A DNA stretch of 64,000 nucleotides, taken from positions 1-64,000 of the forward strand of contig CAKQWA010000003.1 in NCBI GenBank assembly GCA_934277945.1. The letters are read 5' to 3'. Below the pieces are notes generated by a model. It had not been told where the DNA came from. It searched no databases and was given only the letters and a program-made list of their open reading frames with translations. The translations under genes and the position numbers were made by a program. This stretch comes from an uncultured Alphaproteobacteria bacterium (GTDB lineage: Bacteria > Pseudomonadota > Alphaproteobacteria > CAAGCB01 > CAG-977). Positions 24,601 to 33,633 of this stretch are shown here, in pieces (position 1 is the stretch's first letter; every line of letters begins with the position of its first letter).

Positions 24601-27600
24601 CGAGAATTGTACCTGTGCCCGTTAGCGTCAAATCTTTGATAAGGGAGTCGACAAAGTTGACTTGCGCCAGTTTTCCGGCGACGTTCAGAACGCTGTTGCC
24701 CGCGCTCGCGTTGCTTTTTTCGCTTTTCAGCCCGCCGAAGTTCGCCGTGCCGTTCACGTTCAGCGTCGCGCCGTTTTTCAGGGTGACGCTTTCCGACGCG
24801 GTTTGATTCGTGTAGTTGTAATTCAGCGTGCCGCCGTCCGCGACGAGTTTGTTTGTCGCGTTCGATCCCGTCGCTTTGTTGAAATTCGCCGTGCCCGAAA
24901 CGGTCAGTTTGGCGTTAGCGTCGCCCCAATTGATTGTTCCGCCGTTCAACAGATTGAACGTGCCGCCCGACAGGACGTTGTAGGCGTAACTGTTTAAAGT
25001 CAGCGCGCCGCCGTCGTAGATGTTCGTGTTGCGAACGTTTGTAAGGAACGTCAAATTGACGCCGGCGTCCTTTTCAATGTTCAAATTGCCCAAAACGGAG
25101 CTTCCCGTCGCAAGCAAAAGATAGCCGCTCGTGTTGCTTTTAACGGCGTTCAGCGTGCCTTCGCCCGAAAAGATTTTGTGGGTGCCGCCTAAATTCGTGC
25201 TGCCCAAGTTCAAAACGCCGCCGCTCGCGATTTCAATTTGCAGATTTGAAGCGTCTTTAAAATCCAAATTTTGTATCATCGCCGTTCCCGACACTTTCAA
25301 GCCGCCTTGCGACAGTTTCAGCGTGCCGATGACCGCGTCGCCGCCCAAATCGGCGCGCCCCGTCTGCACGTCGGAAAAGCATTTTTCGCCCGTGCCGCAA
25401 TACAGTTGGATTGTCGCGTCCGCGGCGTCGATTTTCGTGCCTTTTTTCGTTTCAAGACTGTCCGTCAAGACCAGTTTTGACCCGCTTGTCAGCGCAAGCG
25501 TGCCTTGCCCCTCGTTCGTGAACGTCAATTTGCCCAAAGAGTAATAGCCGCCCGAACTTGTGCTGACCGTCGCCGTGCCCGACCCGATTTCCAAACCGTA
25601 CAGCAGTCTGTCGGAGGAAGCGACCGCGCCCAGTTTCGCGTTCGCGCCGCGGACCAGACGCAAAGTGCCTTCGCCGTAAATGGCGACGGGGCTGTTCGTC
25701 GAATCGAAATCGTTTGTCACGGCAAGTTTCGCGTCCTTCAAAATCCAAATGCCGTTGCCCGTGCCTGTCGGATTGAAGACGGTGCCCGTGTTCATGACGG
25801 TTTCGCCTTTTGCCAAAACCAGCGTCGCGTTGCTTCCCTCGTAAGAAATGTTGCCGAGGGAACTGCCGCCGTCGGCCAAGCGCAAAACGGCGTAATCGCC
25901 CAAAACCAGACTGTTGAACGTCGCGGCGCGCTCGAATGTGACTTCCGCGTGCGAAGCGGCGGCTGTGCCCGTGCCGGCTTCCAATTTCATGACGCCGGCG
26001 CGCGCCGTGTCTTTGAACAGGGCTTTCGAGCCGGATGCGATTGTCATTGTGCCGGCGACGTTTGCGGTCGATTCAAAAGTGGCGGAAGACGCTTTCAACG
26101 TGGCGTTGCCCATAGCGAACGTGCCTTTGAAATGCGCCGACGAGCCGCCCGAAATCAGCGTGCCTGCGCCGGAAACGGATGAATTTTCGCCGGTTTCAAA
26201 GGACGTTGTCACTTCAAGCGTCGCGCCGTTGTTGACAATCAAAAAACCGTCTTGGTCGACGGCGACCGTGTTGATAAGCGCGTTCGCCCCGTTGAAAACG
26301 ACGCCGCCCGTTTTGGCGGTTATGGTTTCGTCTTGGTTCGTTTCGTCGCGGAAAATGACTTTCAGGGACTCCAGATACGTTTGCGCGGAATTGATTGTCG
26401 CCGTGCCGTATTGCACCTGCACGCTCAATTTATAGTGATCAAGCAGCGGATCTCCCCCCGTCTCGCTGAAATGCGTGCCGCGCCCGAAAACGTCGCCCGT
26501 CGTAATTAAATTCGCGTAGCCCGTCAAACGAATCGCCCCCGCGCCCGCGCCGACGAAATTGTCGTTTTCGTCCAGCGTGTAGGCGGACAGGTTTCTGCCG
26601 TCCATCGTCATGGTGCCGGATTGCAGGATGATGGTGGCGTTCGTGTAATCCTTGCTTCCTTTTTTTGACACAAGGTTCAGTTTCGGGATGTGCACCTCAC
26701 CCGTTAAATCGTCCGTCGTGTTCGTGAAAGACGCGTTGTACAGGTTCAGCCCCTCGAACGCGTTCAAGACGGAATTGCCGGACATATACAGGTTCTGCAA
26801 AGTCGCGACGTTGGCGTACACCGCCAAGTAAGCGTCTTCCACGCGGACGTTTGTAATGGTGACGGTTTCCGGCGAGCCCGCCATTTGATTCTGCGTCAAG
26901 CCGGCTTTCGCGCCGTTGCGCACCGCCAAAGTGTTTAAAATCAACTTGCCGTTGAAATCGCCCGTGACGGTCGACCCGTCCAGTTCCAAAACGCCCGTCG
27001 GCGCGTCGATTGTCGAGCCTGAACGCTGGATGAACCGTTCGCGCACGTTGACTTTTCTGGCGAAAGTGAACGTGCCGGCGACCAGTTCCAATTCTCTGAA
27101 ATATTCGTCCGTCTGCAAATTGACAATGCCGGAAAACGCGACCCTTTTGACGTTGTTTTCCGTGGACGTGAAGCCGTTTGAAATCGTAATGAGGTTCCAA
27201 CCCGTGTTGGAACCGATTTGAAGCACGCCCTCGCCGTTGAATTTGGGAATGTTTGAACCGCTCGGGTTTTTGGCGATGACGATGTTGTCGCCCTCGATCA
27301 GCAGGATTGTGCCGCTGTCGATGTTGTACGTCCCGCCGTATATCTGCGTTGTGCGTTTGCGCAGTTCATCCTGATACGTTTTGGACGTGCCGATGCGGGC
27401 GTAGCCGCGCTTATAGTCTTGATCCGTGAACGAACCGTCGTTCGTGATGTTGAACGTGCCGTCGTCAATGCGCAGAGTGCCTTCGCCGCCGCGAAAGAAT
27501 AATTTTGCTACGCCCTCGACGGAGACGGATTCCATGTCGCTTGCAAAGCCGATGACGGAGTATGACGGCGTCCGACCGCTGCCGTCGTTTCCTTTTACGC

Positions 27601-28165
27601 CGGCGCGCATATCGAACGAGCCGCCGCCGATCAGGATGCTGCCGGTGTTGATGAAATCCCCCGCGTAAGTGGAACCCTCGTTTGGCAGAAGACCCGCGCG
27701 CGTTCCGCTTAAAATGCGCACATAGCCGTCGCTTGTGCTTGTGAATTCGCCACCGGATATTTTCAAGTCGCCTTTTTTAACAGCCACGCTGTCGCGCTCG
27801 ACTTGTAAATAACCGGAATTGTAAAAAATGCCGTTTTTCCCGAACGTGATACGGGGCGTTTCGCCTAACGAAAGGTTGCTTTGCGATTGAAAGTAAAAAT
27901 CGCCGCCCGCAAAATGCATATCCGAGTTGATGATTTTTTCCGCGTCGACGGGGAGGGAGTTCGACACATTTAACCACTGGTCAGCGCCAAGTCCGGTGCG
28001 GGTCGATGCGCTCCAATTCATCAGCGTCGTGTTCTCAATCGTGCAGGATTCCGTGTCTGAAAGCCATTGCGAACGGGTGCACGCCGCCTTTGCGGACAGC
28101 GCGAAAAAAGACGCGGACAGGCATAAAGCGGCGCCGAAAACGGAATTTTTGACAAAGAAACGCAT
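21659..28165 (-). CDS. Very large autotransporter / surface adhesin
   Basis: A 2168-residue type Va autotransporter. A signal peptide ends near ALSAKA. The passenger, up to about residue 1770, is a long beta-helix-like stretch of degenerate repeats rich in Gly, Thr, Asn, Ser and Leu (patterns such as LNGNEHSL, GGSSLTLNDDAVLNV, GAGTLISGG). A basic, Tyr-rich linker of roughly 130 residues follows. The C-terminal 270 residues form the outer-membrane barrel, from NFGAWAQAFYAKS to the terminal AKLRFNF. The few Cys lie in pairs (for example CGTGEKC). The start at 28165 was preferred over a GTG at 28189, which lacks a ribosome-binding site. The role is probably adhesion; the ligand is unknown. Confidence 0.92.
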   Translation of the reverse strand: MRFFVKNSVFGAALCLSASFFALSAKAACTRSQWLSDTESCTIENTTLMNWSASTRTGLGADQWLNVSNSLPVDAEKIINSDMHFAGGDFYFQSQSNLSLGETPRITFGKNGIFYNSGYLQVERDSVAVKKGDLKISGGEFTSTSDGYVRILSGTRAGLLPNEGSTYAGDFINTGSILIGGGSFDMRAGVKGNDGSGRTPSYSVIGFASDMESVSVEGVAKLFFRGGEGTLRIDDGTFNITNDGSFTDQDYKRGYARIGTSKTYQDELRKRTTQIYGGTYNIDSGTILLIEGDNIVIAKNPSGSNIPKFNGEGVLQIGSNTGWNLITISNGFTSTENNVKRVAFSGIVNLQTDEYFRELELVAGTFTFARKVNVRERFIQRSGSTIDAPTGVLELDGSTVTGDFNGKLILNTLAVRNGAKAGLTQNQMAGSPETVTITNVRVEDAYLAVYANVATLQNLYMSGNSVLNAFEGLNLYNASFTNTTDDLTGEVHIPKLNLVSKKGSKDYTNATIILQSGTMTMDGRNLSAYTLDENDNFVGAGAGAIRLTGYANLITTGDVFGRGTHFSETGGDPLLDHYKLSVQVQYGTATINSAQTYLESLKVIFRDETNQDETITAKTGGVVFNGANALINTVAVDQDGFLIVNNGATLEVTTSFETGENSSVSGAGTLISGGSSAHFKGTFAMGNATLKASSATFESTANVAGTMTIASGSKALFKDTARAGVMKLEAGTGTAAASHAEVTFERAATFNSLVLGDYAVLRLADGGSSLGNISYEGSNATLVLAKGETVMNTGTVFNPTGTGNGIWILKDAKLAVTNDFDSTNSPVAIYGEGTLRLVRGANAKLGAVASSDRLLYGLEIGSGTATVSTSSGGYYSLGKLTFTNEGQGTLALTSGSKLVLTDSLETKKGTKIDAADATIQLYCGTGEKCFSDVQTGRADLGGDAVIGTLKLSQGGLKVSGTAMIQNLDFKDASNLQIEIASGGVLNLGSTNLGGTHKIFSGEGTLNAVKSNTSGYLLLATGSSVLGNLNIEKDAGVNLTFLTNVRNTNIYDGGALTLNSYAYNVLSGGTFNLLNGGTINWGDANAKLTVSGTANFNKATGSNATNKLVADGGTLNYNYTNQTASESVTLKNGATLNVNGTANFGGLKSEKSNASAGNSVLNVAGKLAQVNFVDSLIKDLTLTGTGTILAVSSVDLDATSKIDGLNRMQATTLVLNGNEHSLNTLLFTNGGSSLTLNDDAVLNVYDRISFYTDDGYVKGDGTLRAKSGANFSVHTGIVNGNYLKNLHIEKGATVGIANSAVRSLIKNIKNEGVLSLADTDTLYTETVQSTGTISGEGKNLYLESAGNSVFSGSTTLQTLNVIADGAVANLSGALNIKDLYMDNGAAHILSDSFFDRIGTSHAGSNAKLTVSANVSTNEIYGSLKTGGDGVLTLTGDAADYSEITPDSLNRLIVGENQKVKFPAGTLKNADIAGKMLVESGKSVSFGTLNLAKGSTSEIGGTITVGNHFYLNPDAELTSNGTIRLNGANNVINKSGAIFAGTFDLGDNTATTFSNSAELTNLTTNDNSRVNLAQNKLLVNGTMNVAGAADSPAMIAMKFTELDSESGVLDLSSGSLAGSGSLAFDVTVDYSAVASDRQEIKAVTGKNKSDFDAAGVALPTHHNLRYRWDVKDSCTSGDGVCYSLTVIKTAEELAKEYSSNKNDAATAKGMLDDGLFTHAMSETYALASHLHNLSQTDGANYVKALNAVSPDVSGARTWQANGMQNRVMGTLNSRMTALIPALTKAPEPVNWRARGRSGGSPYETRWMNRDRYRKAAGYEDYAPAPERASEMRRVNSSDYFGETASDAQGKAVDFKRGATKRTVPASEYYRRSYEPSKKAQESGYTKRYESADSYGVRKYREKKGRTVKDVNFGAWAQAFYAKSKIDGDSGFDGDATGFAFGFDGSVTEHLILGLGYSNTSSDADSGQHSLTTTNDAFFLYGMYKPSNWYYSGVLTYGSSDTDETADFTGGLKKMYSYGGSFISAQLMAGLDTQTPVSAAGGLRFTTLSTDSYERSGQKVSGFTSNTLTMIAEGRYAKDYMNETQDAIFRPEARLALTYDFVNKSENAQVTLPNNVTYRVEGEDVGKVGFELGLSASYNFTNTVEVSAGWDGEFKSGYSNNTFSAKLRFNF

Positions 28166-28238
28166 GACGGACTCTTTCAAAAAAGACACTTTTATCCGTA
28201 CAGCGTATACGAAAAGATTAAATAAACGGTAAAAACGC

Positions 28239-28877
28239 TTAACGGGAAAGCGTGTACTTTCCCTGCGCCGTCAAGGTGATTTTAACGCCCAGCGGCTCGA
28301 TTTTCTGACGCAGGCGGTACAGATGCGTTTCGGGCGTGTGCGTGTCCACGCCGTCGGCGGCTTCCCACACGTCCTTTAACAATGCGTCCTTGTCCGCTCC
28401 GTCCGCGCTTTGAAGCAGGCGGTGCAAAACGGCGGCTTCCTTGTCCGTCAGGTCGGCTTTCAAATCGCCTTTCGACAGCGTTTTGCCCGCGAAATCAAAC
28501 AGCGCGCCGTTCAAATCGACCGCCACCCCGCCGTTTTGCTTGAATTTGCCGATTGCGCTCATCAGCGCGGACAAGAAAACGGGCAGGCGGAACGGCTTTT
28601 GAATTATCGTCGCGTCCGATTTTTCGACGCTTTCGTTCGTCAAAAAGAACACGGCGGCGTTTTTCGCCAGTTCGGACGCGGCTTTGCGCTGATTTTCATC
28701 GGGATTGTCCAAAATCAGCGCGGCAAATCCGCCCTCGCGCGCGAAATCTTCAAAATCCTCGTAATCATCCGCGCACACGACCTGCGCGGCAATGCCGAAT
28801 TCCGTTATTTCGCCCGCAAGCGCGCGTTGCGCCAAGTCGTTTTCAGCGTAGAACAAAATTTTGATTTCGTCGCTCAT
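28239..28877 (-). CDS. Response-regulator-like protein with winged-helix DNA-binding domain
   Basis: A 212-residue OmpR-like regulator. The receiver half keeps Asp57 (ALILDN), Thr80 (FFLTNE) and Lys94 (IIQKPF), while the acidic pair is reduced to Glu12/Asp14. The C-terminal half is a trans_reg_C winged helix (LTDKEAAVLHRLL, then THTPETHLYRLRQKIEP). No histidine kinase is adjacent. It lies 73 bases upstream of the autotransporter on the same strand, so it may control or be co-transcribed with it. The start at 28877 follows AAAGG by about 7 bases. Confidence 0.8.
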   Translation of the reverse strand: MSDEIKILFYAENDLAQRALAGEITEFGIAAQVVCADDYEDFEDFAREGGFAALILDNPDENQRKAASELAKNAAVFFLTNESVEKSDATIIQKPFRLPVFLSALMSAIGKFKQNGGVAVDLNGALFDFAGKTLSKGDLKADLTDKEAAVLHRLLQSADGADKDALLKDVWEAADGVDTHTPETHLYRLRQKIEPLGVKITLTAQGKYTLSR

Positions 28878-28994
28878 GCCGCACCTTTGCAAAAACCTTT
28901 TTCTCCATTTTACGCAAGCGGAACGCTTTTTCAACGGATTTTAAATGAAATTCCGGCGCGAATTTTGCATAATGTTTTGCAAAGGAGAAAAGCA

Positions 28995-29897
28995 ATGGAT
29001 ATTTCGGTGGATTTTTCGGATTGGTCGGCATTGTATCCCGCGCGCGCTGAAAAGCGGGTGGAAACGCAAAAACCGGCGGCTCAAACGACTTTCGAGCAGG
29101 TCTTGCGGGCAAGCGAAGAAGCGCCGCAATCGCCGGAAATCGCGCAATCGCCGGAAGTTTCGCAAACGTCCGGAATCCCGCAACCGCCCGAAATCCCGCA
29201 GGCGCGCGCTTTGCCGCTTCCCGCGTCCCCCGCGCCGTTCGATGCGGCGAGAAAGCCCGTGAACATCGTCCCCGACGCGTCCGCTTCCGTCGATGCGCCG
29301 GCAAAAAAATCCGCCGCCAATCAGGAAAATCTGTTGCCGCTGATCGCTTCCGCCGACGCGCGCCCCGGCGACCGTCTGGACACCGAAATCGCCCGCACGA
29401 AATTTCACACGGACACGGCGGCACAGCGCGCGGCTCTGCATCAAAGCCGGCTGGCGTCGCCGTACAACGCTTCCGACGAAGCCGTTGCCAAACGCAAGGA
29501 AAACCGCGTGCTTCAAGGCGTCGAGGGCATGACTCCGCGCTCCATGGATTCGGTCAGGCGGCAAAATCAGACGGCGGGACGTCCGGCGTTCAACCGCGCG
29601 ACCGCGCCCTCCGATTCGGTGACGAAAGCCCGCGACGAAGTCAAGCGGCAGACCGCCCGCGTCGAAGGCAGGCAAAACACGGAACGCTATCAGAACGCCG
29701 CGCGCCAAAGAAAAATCGAATCGGGCGAACTCGTGTCGATGATTCCGTCGGGTTCGGACAAAATCGGGTACGACCGTTCGGAAATGCCGTCCATGGTCAG
29801 CAATAAAAACACGGCGGCGGCTTCGTGGTTCCCCGAAGCGACGACCCGCGCCATCGACAGTTACGAGGCGGCGCGCAAACTCGGACGGACACCGTAA
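28995..29897 (+). CDS. Pro/Ala-rich protein of unknown function, 300 aa
   Basis: I do not recognise this protein. It has no signal peptide. After MDISVDFSDWSALYPA comes a Pro/Glu/Gln/Ser-rich segment with repeats of PEI and PEV flanked by Gln. A charged helical part (residues about 130-250) is rich in Arg, Gln and Ala. The end contains a weakly hydrophobic segment. It looks largely disordered. The start follows a strong AAAGGAG at 28981-28987. It is divergent from the response-regulator gene, sharing a 117-base upstream region. Confidence 0.7.
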   Translation: MDISVDFSDWSALYPARAEKRVETQKPAAQTTFEQVLRASEEAPQSPEIAQSPEVSQTSGIPQPPEIPQARALPLPASPAPFDAARKPVNIVPDASASVDAPAKKSAANQENLLPLIASADARPGDRLDTEIARTKFHTDTAAQRAALHQSRLASPYNASDEAVAKRKENRVLQGVEGMTPRSMDSVRRQNQTAGRPAFNRATAPSDSVTKARDEVKRQTARVEGRQNTERYQNAARQRKIESGELVSMIPSGSDKIGYDRSEMPSMVSNKNTAAASWFPEATTRAIDSYEAARKLGRTP

Positions 29898-29963
29898 AAA
29901 AGGCTTATATATTTAAAAGAAATATGTTATGTAAAGGTTTGTTTTGAACCAAAAGGATCTTTC

Positions 29964-30494
29964 ATGCGGGCGAAAAGCGTATTTTTTGCCGTTTTTTCCG
30001 GTTTTTTCGCGTTGGCGGGATGCAAAGGCGCCGACGTGGAGTACAAGTATCCGGAAAAAGTGCGCGGCAAATACGAAATGCCGTCCGAAAGAAACAAGGC
30101 GGATCGCGAAAACAAACTGTTCGGTTCGGACGGATTTGCCTTGTTTTATAAGGAAAAGCACGAAGAATCGAGCGCGCTGGGCGTGAACGTCTATTTGTGG
30201 CGCGCCGCGCTGGAAACGCTTTCGTTCATGCCGCTTGCGTCGGCGGATTCGGCGGGCGGCGTCATTTTGACCGACTGGTACGAGGCGGCGAAAGGCGAAC
30301 GCTTTAAAATGACCGTGCTGATTACGTCGAAAAGCCTGCGCGCAGACGCGCTGAAAGTGTCCGTGTTCAAACAGGTTTTAAACGACAGGGGCGAATGGAG
30401 CGGCGCGGCGGCGGATCCCGTCTTGACGAAAGACACCGAAAACGCCGTTTTAACCCGCGCCCGTCAATTGTACTTGGCGACCAAAAAAGACTGA
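29964..30494 (+). CDS. DUF3576 lipoprotein
   Basis: A 176-residue lipoprotein with lipobox LAGC at residues 17-20. The mature part matches DUF3576: GVNVYLWRAALETLSFMPL, SADSAGGVILTDWYEA, SLRADALKVSVFKQ and a final LTRARQLYLATK. The family is confined to alphaproteobacteria, is found before leuS as here, and is probably an envelope protein of unknown function. It is first in the operon with leuS, lptE and holA (15-base gap to leuS). Confidence 0.9.
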   Translation: MRAKSVFFAVFSGFFALAGCKGADVEYKYPEKVRGKYEMPSERNKADRENKLFGSDGFALFYKEKHEESSALGVNVYLWRAALETLSFMPLASADSAGGVILTDWYEAAKGERFKMTVLITSKSLRADALKVSVFKQVLNDRGEWSGAAADPVLTKDTENAVLTRARQLYLATKKD

Positions 30495-30509
30495 TAAGGC
30501 AGATGTGAA

Positions 30510-33092
30510 ATGACAGACGAACGCTACAATTTTCGCGCAACGGAAGAAAAATGGCAAAAGATTTGGGAGGAACGCGACTCGTTTAAAACGAACGCCGATT
30601 CGGAAAAACCGAAATACTACGCTTTGGAAATGCTGCCGTATCCGTCGGGCAAAATCCACATGGGACACGTCCGCAACTACGCGATGGGGGACGTCGTCGC
30701 CCGCTTCAAACGCGCTTGCGGCTATTCCGTTTTGCACCCGATGGGCTGGGACTCGTTCGGTCTGCCCGCCGAAAACGCCGCCATCAAGCACGGGATTCAT
30801 CCGGCGAAATGGACGCGCGAAAACATCGCCAATATGCGCGAGGAAATGAAGCGCATGGGGCTGTCGATCGACTGGGACCGCGAAACGTCGACCTGCGAAC
30901 CCGAATACTACAAGCACGAACAGAAAATGTTTCTGGACTTTTTGAAAAAAGGTCTGGCGTACCGCAAAGACTCTTGGGTGAACTGGGACCCCGTCGAAAT
31001 GACGATTCTGGCGAACGAACAGGTCGTCGACGGCAAAGGCTGGCGTTCCGGCGCGCCCGTCGAAAAGCGCAAACTGTCGCAGTGGGCAATGAAAATCACG
31101 CAGTACGCCGACGAATTGCTTGAAGATCTGAAAAAACTGGACGGCTGGCCCGAAAAAGTCCGCGTCATGCAGGAAAACTGGATCGGCAAATCCTACGGTG
31201 CGCGCCTGTTTTTCCCGATTGTGAACTCGGACAAGACTCTGGAAGTCTTCACGACCCGCGCGGACACGCTGTTCGGCGCGTCTTTCTGCGCGATTTCCGC
31301 ACAGCATCCGATTGCGGCGGAACTGGCGAAAACGAATCCCGAACTGGCGAAATTCATCAAAGAGTGCGAAGCGCTCGGCACGTCCGCCGCGACAATCGAA
31401 GCCGCCGAAAAGAAAGGCTTTGACACGGGGCTGAAAGTCATGCATCCGTTCCCCGAAGAATTCAGGAAACTGGGCGGAAATCCCGAACTGCCGCTGTACG
31501 TCGCCAATTTCGTGCTGATGGAATACGGCACGGGCGCGATTTTCGCGTGTCCCGCGCACGACCAGCGCGACTTGGACTTCGCCCGCAAGTACAATCTGCC
31601 CGTGAGGGTCGTCGTCGCGCATCAAAGCGAAGGCACGCCCGTCGTGACGGACAAGGCGTTCGAGGACATCGAGGACGGCGTGGCGGTCAATTCCGCGTTC
31701 TTGGACGGCATGCGCACGAAAGACGCGATTCCCGCCATGATCAAACGCTTGGAGGAAATCGGCAGGGGGACGGCGACCGTGCAGTACCGTCTGCGCGACT
31801 GGGGCATTTCCCGCCAGCGTTACTGGGGCTGCCCGATTCCCGTCGTTTATTGCGACGATTGCGGCATCGTCCCCGTCGATGAAAAGGATTTGCCCGTCAA
31901 ATTGCCCGAAGACGTGAAATTCGACAAAGCCGGCAATCCTCTGGAACATCATCCGACATGGAAGCACACGACCTGCCCGAAGTGCCACAAACCCGCTTTG
32001 CGCGAAACGGACACGTTCGACACGTTCTTTGAATCGTCGTGGTACTTTGTGCGCTATTGCTCGCCGCACGAAACGGACAAGCCGTTCGACAAGGCGACGG
32101 CGGAAAAATTCCTGCCCGTCGACCAGTACATCGGCGGCATCGAACACGCGGTGATGCATCTGCTGTACGCGCGCTTCTTCACGAAAGCGATGCGCGACTG
32201 CGGCTATCTGGACATTGACGAACCGTTCAAGGGATTGTTCACGCAGGGCATGGTCTGCCACGAAACGTACAAGGATCGGGAGGGCAACTGGCTGTTCCCG
32301 ACGGAAGTGTCCAAAAAGGCGGACGGCACGGCGGTCAAAGTGTCCGACGGTTCGCCCGTGACGGTCGGACGCGCGGAAAAGATGAGCAAATCCAAATACA
32401 ACTTGGTCGCGCCCGAAACGATTTTGAACACTTACGGCGCGGACGCGGCGCGTCTGTTCGTCTTGTCCGACACGCCTCCCGAACGCGATTTTGAATGGAC
32501 GGAAGCGGGCATCGACGGCGCGTGGCGTTACGTCAACCGCTTGTGGCGTTTGGCTTACACGCGTCCGCAGAAGACGGAAAAGCCCGCCGGATTGACGAAA
32601 GAAGCCGAAAAACTGTTGCGTCTGGCGCACAAAACGACCGCGCTCGTGACGCAGGATTTGGACAAATTGCGCTTTAACGTCGCTCTGGCGCGTCTGCGCG
32701 AACTGACGAACGCGATTGCGGAAATCAAGACGGACAACGACGCGAACAAGTACGCGTACAACGAAGCGTTTGAACTGCTAGTGCGTCTGCTGTCGCCCGT
32801 CACGCCGCACATCTGCGAGGAAATCTGGCGCGAATTGGGACACGACACGCTGATTATCGACGAAGCGTGGCCCGAAGCCGACGCGCAAATGGCGGCGGAC
32901 GACACGGTGACGATCGCGGTGCAGGTGCAGGGAAAACTGCGTGGCACGCTGGAAATGCAAAAAGACGCGGACGACGAATCCGTCAAGGCGAAAGCGTTGG
33001 AAATCCCCGCCGTCAAAGCCCAGTTGGAAGGCAAAACCGTTCGTAAAATCATTGTGGTAAAGAACAAGATCGTCAATGTCGTCGCTTCGTAA
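30510..33092 (+). CDS. leuS: Leucyl-tRNA synthetase
   Basis: An 860-residue class I aminoacyl-tRNA synthetase that charges tRNA-Leu. The HIGH-type motif is PYPSGKIHMGHVRNY near residue 43. The inserted editing domain that clears mischarged tRNA is seen in FTTRADTLFGASF and YGTGAIFACPAHDQRD. The KMSKS motif is in AEKMSKSKYN. The C-terminal anticodon-binding and zinc-like CPKCHK regions are intact. Full family length. It overlaps lptE by 17 bases. Confidence 0.98.
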   Translation: MTDERYNFRATEEKWQKIWEERDSFKTNADSEKPKYYALEMLPYPSGKIHMGHVRNYAMGDVVARFKRACGYSVLHPMGWDSFGLPAENAAIKHGIHPAKWTRENIANMREEMKRMGLSIDWDRETSTCEPEYYKHEQKMFLDFLKKGLAYRKDSWVNWDPVEMTILANEQVVDGKGWRSGAPVEKRKLSQWAMKITQYADELLEDLKKLDGWPEKVRVMQENWIGKSYGARLFFPIVNSDKTLEVFTTRADTLFGASFCAISAQHPIAAELAKTNPELAKFIKECEALGTSAATIEAAEKKGFDTGLKVMHPFPEEFRKLGGNPELPLYVANFVLMEYGTGAIFACPAHDQRDLDFARKYNLPVRVVVAHQSEGTPVVTDKAFEDIEDGVAVNSAFLDGMRTKDAIPAMIKRLEEIGRGTATVQYRLRDWGISRQRYWGCPIPVVYCDDCGIVPVDEKDLPVKLPEDVKFDKAGNPLEHHPTWKHTTCPKCHKPALRETDTFDTFFESSWYFVRYCSPHETDKPFDKATAEKFLPVDQYIGGIEHAVMHLLYARFFTKAMRDCGYLDIDEPFKGLFTQGMVCHETYKDREGNWLFPTEVSKKADGTAVKVSDGSPVTVGRAEKMSKSKYNLVAPETILNTYGADAARLFVLSDTPPERDFEWTEAGIDGAWRYVNRLWRLAYTRPQKTEKPAGLTKEAEKLLRLAHKTTALVTQDLDKLRFNVALARLRELTNAIAEIKTDNDANKYAYNEAFELLVRLLSPVTPHICEEIWRELGHDTLIIDEAWPEADAQMAADDTVTIAVQVQGKLRGTLEMQKDADDESVKAKALEIPAVKAQLEGKTVRKIIVVKNKIVNVVAS

Positions 33093-33633
33093 AATAGTTT
33101 GTTTCGCCGTTTTGCTTGCCGTTGCGGGATGCGGGTTTCAACCCCTGTATTCCGCAAGCGGCGCGCCGGACGCCGTGTCGCAGGACAGGCTGACGCGAGG
33201 GCTTGCGGATGTGTTCGTCGCGGAAATCCCGACGCGCTACGGGCAGATTCTGCGCCGCCGCGTCATTGATTCGATTTCGCCGCAAGGCTCGCCGGAGCAT
33301 CCGCGCTTTTTGTTGGAAATCAGTCTGCCCGAACCGCGCGAGGAACAGCAGGGCATCCGGTCGGACAACATCGCGACGCGCACGACGCTGACTTACACGG
33401 CGCGCTACACGCTGAAAAATTACGCCGACAACAAAGTCATCATGACGGACAAAACGTCGGCGATGGGCAGTTACAACATCGTCGATTCGCCGTATGCGAC
33501 GCAAGTGGCGGCGCGCGCGCTGAAAGAACGTCTGGTCGGCATTGTCGGCGGCGACATTTCCTTGCGTCTTGCCGCGTATTTCCGCAGTCATCCGCGGTTG
33601 AGCGAAACGCCGGACGCGAAGGAAGCCGAATGA
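33076..33633 (+). CDS. lptE: LPS-assembly lipoprotein LptE
   Basis: A 185-residue outer-membrane lipoprotein that plugs the LptD barrel and helps insert lipopolysaccharide. The lipobox is VAGC followed by GFQPLY, the hallmark of LptE. The mature part shows RTTLTYTARYTL and a helix LAAYFRSH near the end. Position between leuS and holA is conserved across proteobacteria. It overlaps both neighbours (17 and 4 bases). Confidence 0.93.
   Translation: MSSLRKIVCFAVLLAVAGCGFQPLYSASGAPDAVSQDRLTRGLADVFVAEIPTRYGQILRRRVIDSISPQGSPEHPRFLLEISLPEPREEQQGIRSDNIATRTTLTYTARYTLKNYADNKVIMTDKTSAMGSYNIVDSPYATQVAARALKERLVGIVGGDISLRLAAYFRSHPRLSETPDAKEAE

Noticed and set aside
28166..28189. GTG start giving the autotransporter eight more residues
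   Set aside because: No ribosome-binding site precedes it and the signal peptide begins properly at 28165.
30450..32630. A 726-codon open frame on the minus strand
   Set aside because: It is antisense to leuS, rich in Arg, Phe, His and Gln, and has no recognisable domain; leuS is full length with all motifs.
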